Source: Lachnospiraceae bacterium (GTDB lineage: Bacteria > Bacillota > Clostridia > Lachnospirales > Lachnospiraceae). From it: 64,000 bases of DNA. The notes beneath the pieces were generated by a model that was not told the origin of the DNA, did not search any database, and saw only the letters and a list, made by a program, of their open reading frames with translations. Below are positions 54,263 through 63,944 of the stretch, one piece after another (positions within the stretch are counted from its first letter, which is position 1; each line of letters starts with the position of its first letter). Location: assembly GCA_023664345.1 (NCBI GenBank), contig JAMPFQ010000014.1, forward strand, positions 1,879-65,878. Reading direction: 5' to 3'. Position numbers and translations under genes: made by a program.

Positions 54263-56272
54263 ATGAACAAAGAGAGTAACCGTAAGCATATCAATGTGGC
54301 ATGCGTGGGGAATCCAAACTGCGGAAAGACCACTTTATTTAATGCGCTTACCGGTTCTAAATTAAAGGTGGCAAACTGGCCGGGGGTCACGGTGGAGCGT
54401 TTTGAGGGGGAGACGTCCTATGAGGATACGGATATCACGCTGATCGACACGCCGGGCATTTATTCCCTGACCTGTTATACCATCGAGGAAAAAGTGACCA
54501 GGCAGTGTGCCATGGATGATGAAATCGACGTGATCATCAATGTGGTGGACGCTTCCTCGCTGGAGAGGAATCTGTACCTTACCCTGCAGCTGCTGGAGTT
54601 GGGCAAGCCCATAGTCCTGGCGCTGAACATGATGGATATTGTGAAAGAACGGGGCATGGAGATCGATATGCACCGTCTGCCGGAGATGCTGGGAAATATC
54701 CCCGTGGTGCCCGTCTCGGCGGCAAAGCGGACGGGGCTGGATATCCTGCTCCATGCGGTGATCCATCACTATGAGGAGGGCGGGGAGGAATACATTTTAA
54801 AGTATCCCGATTTCATAGAAGATAAGATTGCTAAACTGGAGGTCATGATGCAGGCTCATTATCCCACCCACTCCTCCGTGCGCTGGCACGCCATCAAGCT
54901 GCTGGAGGATGACGAGGAGGTAAAGCGGGAGCATCCCATCCCGGTGGTCAGCGTGGTGGACAGAAGCTATGAGAAAGAGATCATACAGTGCAAATATGCC
55001 TACATAGAAGAAGTAGTGGCGGAAACTTTGTTCCACAGGGAACAGAAAGCCGCAAGAACGGACAGGATCGACCGGGTGCTGACCCATCCCGTTTTCGGGA
55101 TTCCCATATTCCTGTTGATCATGTGTCTGGTGTTCTTCCTGACGTTCACAGTGGGAGACGCGCTGAAAGGCGTGTTTGAGACAGGGCTTGGCTATTTGTC
55201 TGAGGCCGTTGCTGCGGGGCTGGAAAGCCTTGGGGTGGCGTCCTGGCTGCAGTCGCTGATGGTGGACGGCATTATCGCCGGGGTGGGAGGGATCCTTACT
55301 TTTATCCCCAATATCTTTATCCTGTTTCTGGCGCTGGCGGTCCTGGAGGACAGCGGTTACATGGCCAGGGTGGCCTATGTGATGGATTCCGTGATGGGAA
55401 AAGTGGGGCTTTCCGGGAAAGCGTTCCTGCCCATGATCCTGGGGTTCGGCTGTACCGTGCCCGCCATTATGGCTACCCGGGCGCTGGAGACGGAGCAGGA
55501 CAGGCGCAAGACCATGCTGGTGACGCCTTTTATGTCCTGCTCGGCGAGACTGCCCATCTATGTGCTGCTCTCGGAGATGTTTTTCCCGGAAGCGGCGGCT
55601 CCGGTGGCTTTTTCCATGTATGTGATCGGCATGGTGACGGCAATCGTGGCGGCAAAGTTCATCAATCAGCTGGAAAAGGGAAAGATCAACGATTCCCTGC
55701 TGATCGAACTGCCGGAATATAAGAGGCCTAATGGGAGAACCATCCGTATTTACGTATGGACCAAGCTGAAAGATTATCTGTCCAAGGCGGGAACCACCAT
55801 ATTCGTGGCATCCATCGTGATCTGGTTCGTGCTGAATTTCGGCATGTCCGGCATGGTGGAGGATCCGGCGGACAGCTTCGGCGCGGCGGTGGGGCGGTTC
55901 CTGGTGCCCGTGCTGGCGCCTGCGGGGCTGGGGATGTGGCAGATCGGCGTGGCGCTGCTGTCCGGCATCTCCGCCAAGGAAGTGGTGGTATCCAGTTTCA
56001 CGGTGCTGTTCGGGGTGTCCAATGTAAATTCCGAGGCGGGCATGGCGTCTATCGTCGCCAATATCCAGAGAGTGAATCCCGGCTTTGGGGCATTGAATGC
56101 GTACTGCCTGATGCTGTTCTGCCTGCTGTATGTGCCCTGCGCCGCCACCGTGGCCACAGTGAAAAAGGAAAGCGGCTCCTGGGGCTTTACGGGGAAGATG
56201 ATCGCCTTTCAGATGCTGCTGGCATGGGCGGTGTCGGCGCTGGTGTTCCAGGTTGGGAGTCTGGTGTTGTAG
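54263..56272 (+). CDS. feoB: Ferrous iron transport protein FeoB
   Basis: FeoB is the membrane GTPase-permease for Fe(II) uptake. The 669-residue protein has GNPNCGKTT (G1, about 16-24), an N-terminal G domain with DTPGIYSL and LNMMD, and membrane domains with gate motifs (SGYMARVAYVMD, GFGCTVPAIMATR and GLGMWQIGVALLSGISAKE). ATG 54263 is used; the open frame to 54239 is not. It is cotranscribed with feoA and probably responds to iron, although no Fur box was identified. Confidence 0.95.
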   Translation: MNKESNRKHINVACVGNPNCGKTTLFNALTGSKLKVANWPGVTVERFEGETSYEDTDITLIDTPGIYSLTCYTIEEKVTRQCAMDDEIDVIINVVDASSLERNLYLTLQLLELGKPIVLALNMMDIVKERGMEIDMHRLPEMLGNIPVVPVSAAKRTGLDILLHAVIHHYEEGGEEYILKYPDFIEDKIAKLEVMMQAHYPTHSSVRWHAIKLLEDDEEVKREHPIPVVSVVDRSYEKEIIQCKYAYIEEVVAETLFHREQKAARTDRIDRVLTHPVFGIPIFLLIMCLVFFLTFTVGDALKGVFETGLGYLSEAVAAGLESLGVASWLQSLMVDGIIAGVGGILTFIPNIFILFLALAVLEDSGYMARVAYVMDSVMGKVGLSGKAFLPMILGFGCTVPAIMATRALETEQDRRKTMLVTPFMSCSARLPIYVLLSEMFFPEAAAPVAFSMYVIGMVTAIVAAKFINQLEKGKINDSLLIELPEYKRPNGRTIRIYVWTKLKDYLSKAGTTIFVASIVIWFVLNFGMSGMVEDPADSFGAAVGRFLVPVLAPAGLGMWQIGVALLSGISAKEVVVSSFTVLFGVSNVNSEAGMASIVANIQRVNPGFGALNAYCLMLFCLLYVPCAATVATVKKESGSWGFTGKMIAFQMLLAWAVSALVFQVGSLVL

Positions 56273-56303
56273 TGTATGGTGCTGGAGAGAAGAGACCGGA
56301 ACA

Positions 56304-56323
56304 AATTGCCGCATGCGGCAATT
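56304..56323. promoter_or_regulatory. Perfect 20-bp palindrome before the DUF1961 gene
   Basis: AATTGCCGCATGCGGCAATT is a perfect palindrome 22 bases before the ATG, within a GGAAC-AA-palindrome-GAATAGGAGG context that resembles the hairpin module at 30911-30932. It may be an operator for the sugar-degradation genes or a 5' hairpin. Confidence 0.5.
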
Positions 56324-56345
56324 GAATAGGAATAGGAGGTAGCGT

Positions 56346-57002
56346 ATGGAATTGATCTATGAGAATCCCCTTGCCTGTGAGGCGGATATCGGGGAGTTTA
56401 TTTTGGAGGGGAAGGCGAAGATTTCCTTCCCGGACGGCAGGATGCAGCTGGAGAATGCCATGGATGCGGAGAACGGGCAGAAAGCCAACTATGTGCTGTG
56501 GTGTCCGGAGGATTTTCCATCGGATGTGCTGATCACATGGGATTTCCTGCCCATAAGGGAGCCGGGGCTCTGTATTTTGTTTTTTGGAGCCATGGGGAGA
56601 AACGGGGAGGATCTCTTTGACGAAAAGCTGGCCAAGAGGACGGGGGAGTACCCGCTGTATCATCACGGCGACATCAATGCCTTTCATGTGTCCTATTTCC
56701 GCAGGAAAGAGCCGGATGAGAGAGCCTTTCACACCTGCAATCTGAGAAAGAGTTACGGCTTCCACCTGGTGGCCCAGGGCGGGGATCCCATTCCCGACGC
56801 GGACGAGGCGAAAGAGCCGTACAGGTTGGCAGTGCGGAAAGAGAAGAATCTGGTCGCCTTTTCGGTGAATGAACTGGAGGTTTTCCGGTTTGAGGACGAT
56901 GGCGAGACCTACGGCCCCCTGCTTAAGGGCGGGAAGATCGGTTTCCGCCAGCTTGCGCCGCTGGTTGCGGAATATGGGAACCTGAAAGTGTATGGGCTTT
57001 GA
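56346..57002 (+). CDS. DUF1961 family protein (YesU-like)
   Basis: This is a 218-residue DUF1961 protein. B. subtilis YesU, in the rhamnogalacturonan yes-yet operon, belongs to this family; its biochemistry is unknown. The concanavalin-like beta pattern includes YVLWCPEDFPSDVLITWDF, YHHGDINAFHVSYFRR and FRQLAPLVAEYGNLKVY. TAGGAGGTAGC is a strong ribosome site. It begins a run with a GH2 gene and a YetA-like gene, which supports a pectin-side-chain role. Confidence 0.82.
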   Translation: MELIYENPLACEADIGEFILEGKAKISFPDGRMQLENAMDAENGQKANYVLWCPEDFPSDVLITWDFLPIREPGLCILFFGAMGRNGEDLFDEKLAKRTGEYPLYHHGDINAFHVSYFRRKEPDERAFHTCNLRKSYGFHLVAQGGDPIPDADEAKEPYRLAVRKEKNLVAFSVNELEVFRFEDDGETYGPLLKGGKIGFRQLAPLVAEYGNLKVYGL

Positions 57003-57037
57003 AGTGCAGAGACGTTACTGGAATGGAGAAAAATATC

Positions 57038-60000
57038 ATGTATCTTGACCTGTCAGGGAAATGGAATATCGAGTTGACTGCGGACAGCGGGGTGCAGAGG
57101 GGCGAGATCGTTCTGCCCGGCAGCCTGCAGGGGGCAGGTTACGGCAATCCGGTCACGATAGATACCCCCTGGGTCAGCGGTCTGCATGACGCTTTCTGGT
57201 ATGAACAGGAACCTTTCAAAAAGGGAAATGGAGAGGAGTGCCGGGTGCCCTTTTTATGCCAGCCGGTGCGGCATTTTATCGGTGAGGCTGTGTATGAAAG
57301 GGAATTTCGGGTGGATGCGGATTCCGGGGAAAACTGGATCTTGCGGATCGAACTGACCAGATGGCGCACAAAAGTGTGGATCGACGGCGTGCTGAAAGGG
57401 GAGGACTGTTCCCTGTGTACCGCCCACGAGATCGACTGCGGCAGGCTGCTCCGGGGGACGCACAGGATCCGTGTGTCCGTGGACAATTCCATGCAGTATC
57501 CTTACCGGCCTGACGGGCATGGGGTTTCCGATGCCCTGGGAGCTACCTGGAACGGTATGGCGGGGGAGATTGCCCTGATCACGGAAAAGGAATTGCAGCG
57601 GCGGCAGGAGGAGCGGTCTGCCTATGCGAAAGAGCATCCCCGCCGCATGGAAGTAAAGGAGGGGAATTTCTGCGCGGACGGGATTCCCTTTTATTTCCGC
57701 GCAACTCATTTCGGCGGGGATTATCCCATGAAGGGATATCCTGAGACGGATATCGCCTGGTGGAAGAAATGGATGCGCACCATAAAGGAGTGGGGATTAA
57801 ATAGCATACGCTGCCATTCCTACTGCCCGCCGGAAGCTGCTTTTTGGGCGGCGGATGAGGAAGAGGTTTTCCTGCTGGTGGAATGCGGTATGTGGAATAC
57901 ATTTGAAAAAGGAATCCCCATGCTGGAGGTCTTAAGGCAGGAGACAGGGCGCATCTTAAGGCAGTTTGGGCATCATCCCTCTTTTGCGCTTTTTTCCCCA
58001 TCCAATGAGCCGGACGGAAGATGGTATGAGCCGCTTAGGGAGTGGGTGGAGGAGACCAGGGCTTTTGACCGGGAGTTGGGGTATGAGGGCAGGAGGCTGT
58101 ATACCATGCAGTCTGGATGGCCCTATCCCATGCCGCCGAAAGAGATTGTGGGAACGGACTTTATTTATTTTCATCGTTCCGGTTATGGGCCGAAAGCGGG
58201 CAGTATCCGGAATGCCGTGGGATGGAGGGGAAAGGATTACAGCGTGTCCCTGGAGGGAGTAACACTCCCCGTTGTCTGTCACGAACTGGGGCAGTGGTGC
58301 GTGTACCCTGATTTCAAGATCCTTTCCAAAATGGAGGGAAAGGGGTATCTGCGTCCCCGTAATTTTGAACTGTTTCGGGAGATTGCGGAGGAGAACGGTG
58401 TCCTTTCCCATGAGAAGGATTTCCTGTGGTGCTCCGGGAGAAATCAGCTGCGGCTTTACAAGGAAGAACTGGAGGCTGATTTCAGGACGCCTGGGATAAA
58501 GGGCTTTGAACTGCTTGACCTGCATGATTACGCGGGGCAGGGCACGGCGCTGGTGGGATTTCTGGATATTTTATGGGAAAACAAGGGATATGCAGCGCCG
58601 GAGGAATTTAGGCATTTCTGCGGGGATACGGTTCTGCTGGCGCGGTTTGGTTCCTATGTGTGGAAAAATAACGATCGTGTGGAAATTCCGGTGGAGGTCA
58701 GTCATTTTGGAAAAAGGGAACTGTCCGGGGAGACGTTGCGCTATCGGCTGACAGAGGGGGAAAAGGTGATCTTTTCGGGGAAGATTCCCGATATCAGCAT
58801 GTCTTGCGGAAGCTGCAGGCAGGTGGGAAGTATCTCGCTTGATTTTTCCATGATAGAAAAGAGCAGTCTGCTGACCCTGGAGTTGGAGTTGGGGGAGGTT
58901 AAGAACAGCTGGCAGCTGACAGTGTTTGCCAGACCGGAAATGACCTGCCCGGTCAATTGCCTTGAGACGAATGAAAGGGCAGTTCTTTACACCAGAAAGT
59001 GGCAGGAGGCAAAGGAGGCTCTGGCGCAGGGGCGCAGGGTGGTGTATGCTCCGTATCTGTCGGAGTTGTCTTATGAGTGTCCGGCTTTGTCCATCAGGAA
59101 TATTTTCTGGAACGGGCAGATGGGGCCTGCGTGGATCCGGAATCTGGGCATTGTGGCAAAGGAGAGTCATCCCGTTTTCCGGGCATTTCCAACAGCCCGG
59201 GACGGGGGCTGGCAGTGGGAGGATATCCTGGCTCATTCCAGGGGATTCTGGTTAAAGGATATGGATGGGGTGGAGCCCATTGTGCGTCCCATCGACGACT
59301 GGAACCGCAGTCTGTCCTTAGGGCTGATGTTTGAGGCGAAGGTGGGGCCTGGCAGTCTGTTCGTGGTGTCCGCCGATCTGGAGGGAAGCTTTGAGGAGCG
59401 TCCGGCGGCCTGGTGCCTGAAACAGGCGATATTGGATTATGTCTCTTCGGAGGAATTTGCGCCTTCCGTGACAATCGCCTGCCAGTCCATAGAGGAGAAG
59501 CTGTTTCCCGTATTGCGCATGGAACAGATCGCAGCGGAGAGTGTGTATGATGAGGACGCGGATGTGATCTCCTCGGCGGAGACGCAGGCTAATCCCTATA
59601 GTTCCACAAGGATCGAGAAGGATGCGTTTCCCGTTATAATCACGCTGAATTTAAAGAAACAGATGGTATTAAATGGGATTTTATATCTGCCGGAACAGAA
59701 AGACAGGGCACATGAAGGCTTTATCAGGGATTATCGGCTGGAGTGTTTTGACACACAGGCAGGGGACTGGAAGCTGTTGAAAGAGGGCGTGTTCCTGAAC
59801 ACCTGCCTATCACAACAAGTGTTATTTGATGCTCCGGTGACTGCGGGGAAACTGCGTCTGACAGTGCTGTCATGTTATGGCTGCGTGGATAAGACCGTAT
59901 GGGTCAGCGGCAGGGAAGGCTGGAGACAGGAGAGGCAGAAAGCGAAAGCCATTGTGCAGGTGGCAGGCCTGCATGTGATATGTGATGAACCGACGGTGGG

Positions 60001-60061
60001 ATCCGATGTGGTATTCTGGGCAAGGGGGCAGAAGTCATCCACTAAGGAGATAGATAATTAG
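57038..60061 (+). CDS. Glycoside hydrolase family 2-like protein
   Basis: This is a cytosolic-looking enzyme of 1007 residues with no signal peptide. The N-terminal sugar-binding jelly roll (LDLSGKWNIEL, then REFRVDADSGENWILRIE) is followed by a GH2 TIM barrel with probable acid/base E324 in SNEPDG and nucleophile E416 in VCHELGQW. The C-terminal 400 residues are beta-rich and include a coagulation-factor-like domain. Substrate may be a beta-galactoside or glucuronide of rhamnogalacturonan, by context. ATG 57038 has GGAG nine bases upstream; ATG 57023 is possible. Confidence 0.85.
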   Translation: MYLDLSGKWNIELTADSGVQRGEIVLPGSLQGAGYGNPVTIDTPWVSGLHDAFWYEQEPFKKGNGEECRVPFLCQPVRHFIGEAVYEREFRVDADSGENWILRIELTRWRTKVWIDGVLKGEDCSLCTAHEIDCGRLLRGTHRIRVSVDNSMQYPYRPDGHGVSDALGATWNGMAGEIALITEKELQRRQEERSAYAKEHPRRMEVKEGNFCADGIPFYFRATHFGGDYPMKGYPETDIAWWKKWMRTIKEWGLNSIRCHSYCPPEAAFWAADEEEVFLLVECGMWNTFEKGIPMLEVLRQETGRILRQFGHHPSFALFSPSNEPDGRWYEPLREWVEETRAFDRELGYEGRRLYTMQSGWPYPMPPKEIVGTDFIYFHRSGYGPKAGSIRNAVGWRGKDYSVSLEGVTLPVVCHELGQWCVYPDFKILSKMEGKGYLRPRNFELFREIAEENGVLSHEKDFLWCSGRNQLRLYKEELEADFRTPGIKGFELLDLHDYAGQGTALVGFLDILWENKGYAAPEEFRHFCGDTVLLARFGSYVWKNNDRVEIPVEVSHFGKRELSGETLRYRLTEGEKVIFSGKIPDISMSCGSCRQVGSISLDFSMIEKSSLLTLELELGEVKNSWQLTVFARPEMTCPVNCLETNERAVLYTRKWQEAKEALAQGRRVVYAPYLSELSYECPALSIRNIFWNGQMGPAWIRNLGIVAKESHPVFRAFPTARDGGWQWEDILAHSRGFWLKDMDGVEPIVRPIDDWNRSLSLGLMFEAKVGPGSLFVVSADLEGSFEERPAAWCLKQAILDYVSSEEFAPSVTIACQSIEEKLFPVLRMEQIAAESVYDEDADVISSAETQANPYSSTRIEKDAFPVIITLNLKKQMVLNGILYLPEQKDRAHEGFIRDYRLECFDTQAGDWKLLKEGVFLNTCLSQQVLFDAPVTAGKLRLTVLSCYGCVDKTVWVSGREGWRQERQKAKAIVQVAGLHVICDEPTVGSDVVFWARGQKSSTKEIDN

Positions 60062-60233
60062 ATGCACACAAACCTGCAGGGACAGCGGGTTTGACACACA
60101 GCAGTCTTGCAAAACCGCAAAGAGATGCGGCTTTGACTGCGCGTTTTCTGCAAGGCAAATCAGGGATTTTTATAGTAATACCATCTGTTATTATAAGAAC
60201 CGGAATATGTGACAGGGGAAAGGGGAAATTGCA

Positions 60234-61133
60234 ATGAAGAAGAACATACTGGCAGGCATTCTGTCACTGGCTTTTGTGCTATTGGCTGCCTGCAGTTCAG
60301 GAGATGAGGAAGATGCGGTATCGCTGGAACCCCATTCCATGGGAAATGGCGTGGCCGGGATGTTGGGCACAGGCAAAGGAGCGGACGACGCAGTGAATGG
60401 CGCGGGCGGTAATCTGTCCTCTGCGGGAGCGGACGATGCGGCCGCGGACGGACATTCAGGCAGTGCAATGACGGGAACAAACAATGGTTCAGGCAGTGCG
60501 GCGGGCATAGGCGGAGATCCTTCCAGGGAAAGCGGCGCACCGGGAAATGGTTCCGAGGGCGCCGGGGCCAGAACCGCTGCGGCGGGTTTATCCGATAGGA
60601 ACCGGGAGATTTACCTACAGGCTGTCAATGAGAACAACAGCGATCATAATGGATATTATGCCCTGATCTACCTGGATGGGGATGATGTCCCGGAGTTGGT
60701 GTTCTGGGACGGTTATTTCGAGGAATATTCCATCTATACGGTCAGGGATGGCGCTTTATTCTGTATGGTTGATTCCCTGTACACGGTGGAGATGACCTAT
60801 TTTGAAAGATGCGGCGTCATAGCCAGCTTTTCCAGGTGGAACGGCGGCGGTGACGAGGGCGGATACGGCAGTTCCTTTGAGCAGGTATCCAAAGACAGGA
60901 CGCTTACGAATGATGACCAGGCGTTCTTGAGTTACAGTTACAATGCCACTTATAATGAGAAAGGCGAATATACAGGAACAGGCGTTATTGATTATTTTTA
61001 TATGGGGCAGGAAATTGATGAGGCAGCATATCAGGAAAAGCTGAAAAGCCTGGGAATCGCAGAGGGAGAGGACAGGGTCTGTATGGAAGACGGCTGCAGT
61101 AAGGAGGAAATGGCTGCTTTGTTAAGTCAGTAA
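60234..61133 (+). CDS. Lipoprotein with low-complexity linker
   Basis: The 299-residue protein has a lipoprotein signal ending LLAAC with lipidation at C20. Residues about 40-110 are a Gly/Ser/Ala/Asp-rich linker, followed by a globular domain (from about 125: NREIYLQAVNENNSDHNGYYAL) that may be DUF-type and calcium-like acidic. The function is unknown. A TTTATA-N17-TATAAG promoter-like pair lies near 60168-60196, so it may be transcribed separately from the GH2 gene. Confidence 0.75.
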   Translation: MKKNILAGILSLAFVLLAACSSGDEEDAVSLEPHSMGNGVAGMLGTGKGADDAVNGAGGNLSSAGADDAAADGHSGSAMTGTNNGSGSAAGIGGDPSRESGAPGNGSEGAGARTAAAGLSDRNREIYLQAVNENNSDHNGYYALIYLDGDDVPELVFWDGYFEEYSIYTVRDGALFCMVDSLYTVEMTYFERCGVIASFSRWNGGGDEGGYGSSFEQVSKDRTLTNDDQAFLSYSYNATYNEKGEYTGTGVIDYFYMGQEIDEAAYQEKLKSLGIAEGEDRVCMEDGCSKEEMAALLSQ

Positions 61134-61229
61134 AACGAATTTCTTGTGTCTGGGCAGGCACAGAGGACTAACTTAGTTGCTGTGAACGGGGGAAACAGTA
61201 ACCTATCTTATCACAAGGAGGTTTAAAAA

Positions 61230-63944
61230 ATGAAACTGAGAAGACTGCGGAAAGATACCCTGTCGGGTTATGCCACGTTCGGCTGTATGTGGCGGAAAGG
61301 AAGCTGTACGGAACAGACAGCTTATCGCTGTGTCAATGCGGAGGGAAAAAATGTACCCATCCAGTCCAGGGTCACGGCATACTGGCCGGACGGTTCCGTG
61401 AAATGGACTGCCCACACTGCGGAGAGCGCACTGCTGGGGGAGGAGATCGAGGTTCTTCCGGAAAATACAGACGTTATTTATACGGATAAAGCGGCAGGTT
61501 CCGGGGAGAATGACGCAAGGGACAATGTTTCCGAAAAGCCTGTGCCTGAGAAGTCCGTGGCAGAAAGACCGGAATCCGGCATATCTATAGAGGATGACGG
61601 CGTGAAGATTCTGATAAATAACGGAAGGTATTGTATTGAGGTGAACAGGAAATCCGATTGCCTGTTTGACAGAGTGTATACCGACAAGGGGGAGAACGCT
61701 TCCAGGGGCAGGGCAGTGCTGCAGTTGGAGGAACCCGCGCAGCTGGACGGATATGAGGCGAAAGTGACCAAACCCTACGCCGGGGTGATCAAAAAAATAG
61801 AGATCGAAGAGCAGGGAGCGTTACAGTGCATCCTGAAATATACAGGATGTCACAGGAATCAGAATGGGGAGGAAAAAATACCGTTTGTTATCCGTATGCG
61901 TATCAATGGGAACTGCCCTACGCTGCATTTTACGCACACCTTTCTCTATGACGGCGACGAGGACAGGGATTTCCTGAAAGGGCTGGGAATCACTTTTGAA
62001 ACGCCCCTGTCGGGAGAACTTTATAATCGGCATATCAAGATGCAGGGTGACCACGGCGTATTTCATGAGGTTGTGGTGCCCGTCCAGTCCTGGATTCCCC
62101 AGCTGCCCGCAGCTTTATATGAGGCGCAGATTGGAGGGGAGAAGCTGGTACTGGAAGGGGAAGAACTTGCCAATGTCAACAAAGTGCTCCAGGATACGCC
62201 TTATTGGAGCGTTTATGATGTATGCCAGGACAGCGCCAGTCACTTTATGATACGAAAAAAACTGGCTCCGGATAATTGCTGTTACATAGAGAGCCTGCAC
62301 GGGAGGCGCACGAAAGGAGCGCTGACATTTGGCTCCGAGGCGGGCAGTGTTCTGGTCTGCATCCGCGATTTCTGGGAAAAATACCCCTCCGGCTATACGG
62401 TAAAGGGGCTGGACAGCGGGCAGGCGGAATGCAGCGTCTGGTTCTGGTCTCCCTCGGCAGCGCCCATGGATTTCAGGCACTATGCCAACAGGGGGTATAA
62501 TCAGGTCTGCTATGAAGGATATGATTACAAGGGCGCAGATCCCGACGGCATAGCCTGTACCAGCGAATGCATTGTCAGTTTTTCCGATGAGATGATCCTT
62601 GGGGACGCGGAAGTGCTGCAGTTTGCGGAACAGGCCAACAAGCCTCCCGTGTATGTGGGGACGCCGGAGTTTTATCATGAGATGCGGGCATTTGGGTATT
62701 GGTCGCTGCCTTCTGAAAATACGGAGATGGAAAAATGGCTGGAGGAGCAGCTGGAGCGTGCTTTTGAGTTTTACAGGGGAGAGGTGGAGCAGCGGGGCTG
62801 GTACGGCATGTTCAACTACGGCGATATCATGCACACCTATGACCGCGTGCGCCATCAGTGGAAATATGATACCGGCGGTTATGCATGGGACAATACGGAA
62901 CTTGTGCCTACTTTGTGGCTGTGGCAGTATTTCATGCGGACGGGCAGGGAGGATGTGTTTACCTTTGCGGAAAAACTTTCCCGCCATGCCTCCGAGGTGG
63001 ATGTGTACCATATGGGAAAATACAAGGGGCTGGGTTCCAGGCATAATGTGCGCCATTGGGGCTGTCCCTGCAAGGAGGCCCGGATCGCCATGGCTTCCCA
63101 CCACCGTTATCTCTACTATATGACGGGAGACAGGCGGCTGGAGGATATCTTTGAGGAGTTGAAAGACAATGAACTCAGCTTCCTGAACAGGGATCCTTTG
63201 GGTGATTTTTATGAGAAAAAGGACATGGTCTATCCCAGCCACGCCAGGAGTGGGCCCGACTGGTCGTCTCTGTGCTCCAACTGGATGACCAGATGGGAAA
63301 GATTTAATGACGAGCGTTATTTAAAAAAGATCAGGGTGGGGATCGAGGATATCCGGCAGGCGCCACTGCAGCTTGTGTCAGGCCCTGATTTTGAATTTGA
63401 TCCCGAGACCTGCCATCTGCGTTATATCGGAGAACGCACTACGGGTGGCTGTCACCTGCAGATCTGCATGGGAGCGCCGCAGGTGTGGACGGAGCTGGCT
63501 GACCTGATGGAAGATGAAGAATGGAAGCGTATGCTGGCGGATCTGGGACGGTTCTATTATCTGCCAAGAAAAGAGCAGCTGGAAGAATCCGGCGGCCTGA
63601 TCGGAAACAGGATGTTCACCCTGCCTTTCATGGCGGCGGGAATCGCAGCATACGGGGCATGGTACCTGAAAGATGATGTGCTGGCTATGCGTACCTGGAA
63701 GATCCTGCTGCATACCCAGATAAACGGGGAAAATCATGAGGGATTTGTCCACAGATTTTTACAGGACTGCGGGAATCAGGAGCAGTTAAAGGAGATTCCC
63801 TGGATCACCACGAATTTTGTGGCGCAGTTCTGTCTGAATGTGATCATGGCGCTGGATTTTATCAGGGAGGAGCTGCCCGAGACCATGGAGGAGGCAGTGG
63901 AACTGGTGGCGGAAATGGATGAGAGGATGTTCCGGAAAGCGTGA
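61230..63944 (+). CDS. YetA-like / PL26-type rhamnogalacturonan lyase family protein
   Basis: The 904-residue protein resembles the PcRGLX/YetA family, which includes fungal exo-rhamnogalacturonan lyase (PL26) and B. subtilis YetA. It has an N-terminal beta domain (YATFGCMWRKGSC), a lysine/proline/glutamate-rich insert near 85-115, a beta-sandwich and an alpha/alpha-barrel (WYGMFNYGDIMHTYD, RHNVRHWGCPC, SHARSGPDWSSLCSNW). There is no signal peptide, so it should act on imported oligosaccharides. AAGGAGG precedes the ATG. It fits the DUF1961 and GH2 neighbours. Confidence 0.82.
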   Translation: MKLRRLRKDTLSGYATFGCMWRKGSCTEQTAYRCVNAEGKNVPIQSRVTAYWPDGSVKWTAHTAESALLGEEIEVLPENTDVIYTDKAAGSGENDARDNVSEKPVPEKSVAERPESGISIEDDGVKILINNGRYCIEVNRKSDCLFDRVYTDKGENASRGRAVLQLEEPAQLDGYEAKVTKPYAGVIKKIEIEEQGALQCILKYTGCHRNQNGEEKIPFVIRMRINGNCPTLHFTHTFLYDGDEDRDFLKGLGITFETPLSGELYNRHIKMQGDHGVFHEVVVPVQSWIPQLPAALYEAQIGGEKLVLEGEELANVNKVLQDTPYWSVYDVCQDSASHFMIRKKLAPDNCCYIESLHGRRTKGALTFGSEAGSVLVCIRDFWEKYPSGYTVKGLDSGQAECSVWFWSPSAAPMDFRHYANRGYNQVCYEGYDYKGADPDGIACTSECIVSFSDEMILGDAEVLQFAEQANKPPVYVGTPEFYHEMRAFGYWSLPSENTEMEKWLEEQLERAFEFYRGEVEQRGWYGMFNYGDIMHTYDRVRHQWKYDTGGYAWDNTELVPTLWLWQYFMRTGREDVFTFAEKLSRHASEVDVYHMGKYKGLGSRHNVRHWGCPCKEARIAMASHHRYLYYMTGDRRLEDIFEELKDNELSFLNRDPLGDFYEKKDMVYPSHARSGPDWSSLCSNWMTRWERFNDERYLKKIRVGIEDIRQAPLQLVSGPDFEFDPETCHLRYIGERTTGGCHLQICMGAPQVWTELADLMEDEEWKRMLADLGRFYYLPRKEQLEESGGLIGNRMFTLPFMAAGIAAYGAWYLKDDVLAMRTWKILLHTQINGENHEGFVHRFLQDCGNQEQLKEIPWITTNFVAQFCLNVIMALDFIREELPETMEEAVELVAEMDERMFRKA

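Noticed and set aside
54797..56314. Minus-strand open frame of 505 codons opposite feoB
   Set aside because: It is rich in His, Gln and Arg and lies wholly over the clearly coding feoB membrane domain; a shadow frame.
60062..60233. Terminator of the GH2 gene near 60110-60140
   Set aside because: CAAAACCGCA/TGCGGCTTTG can pair, but no T-run follows; left uncalled.
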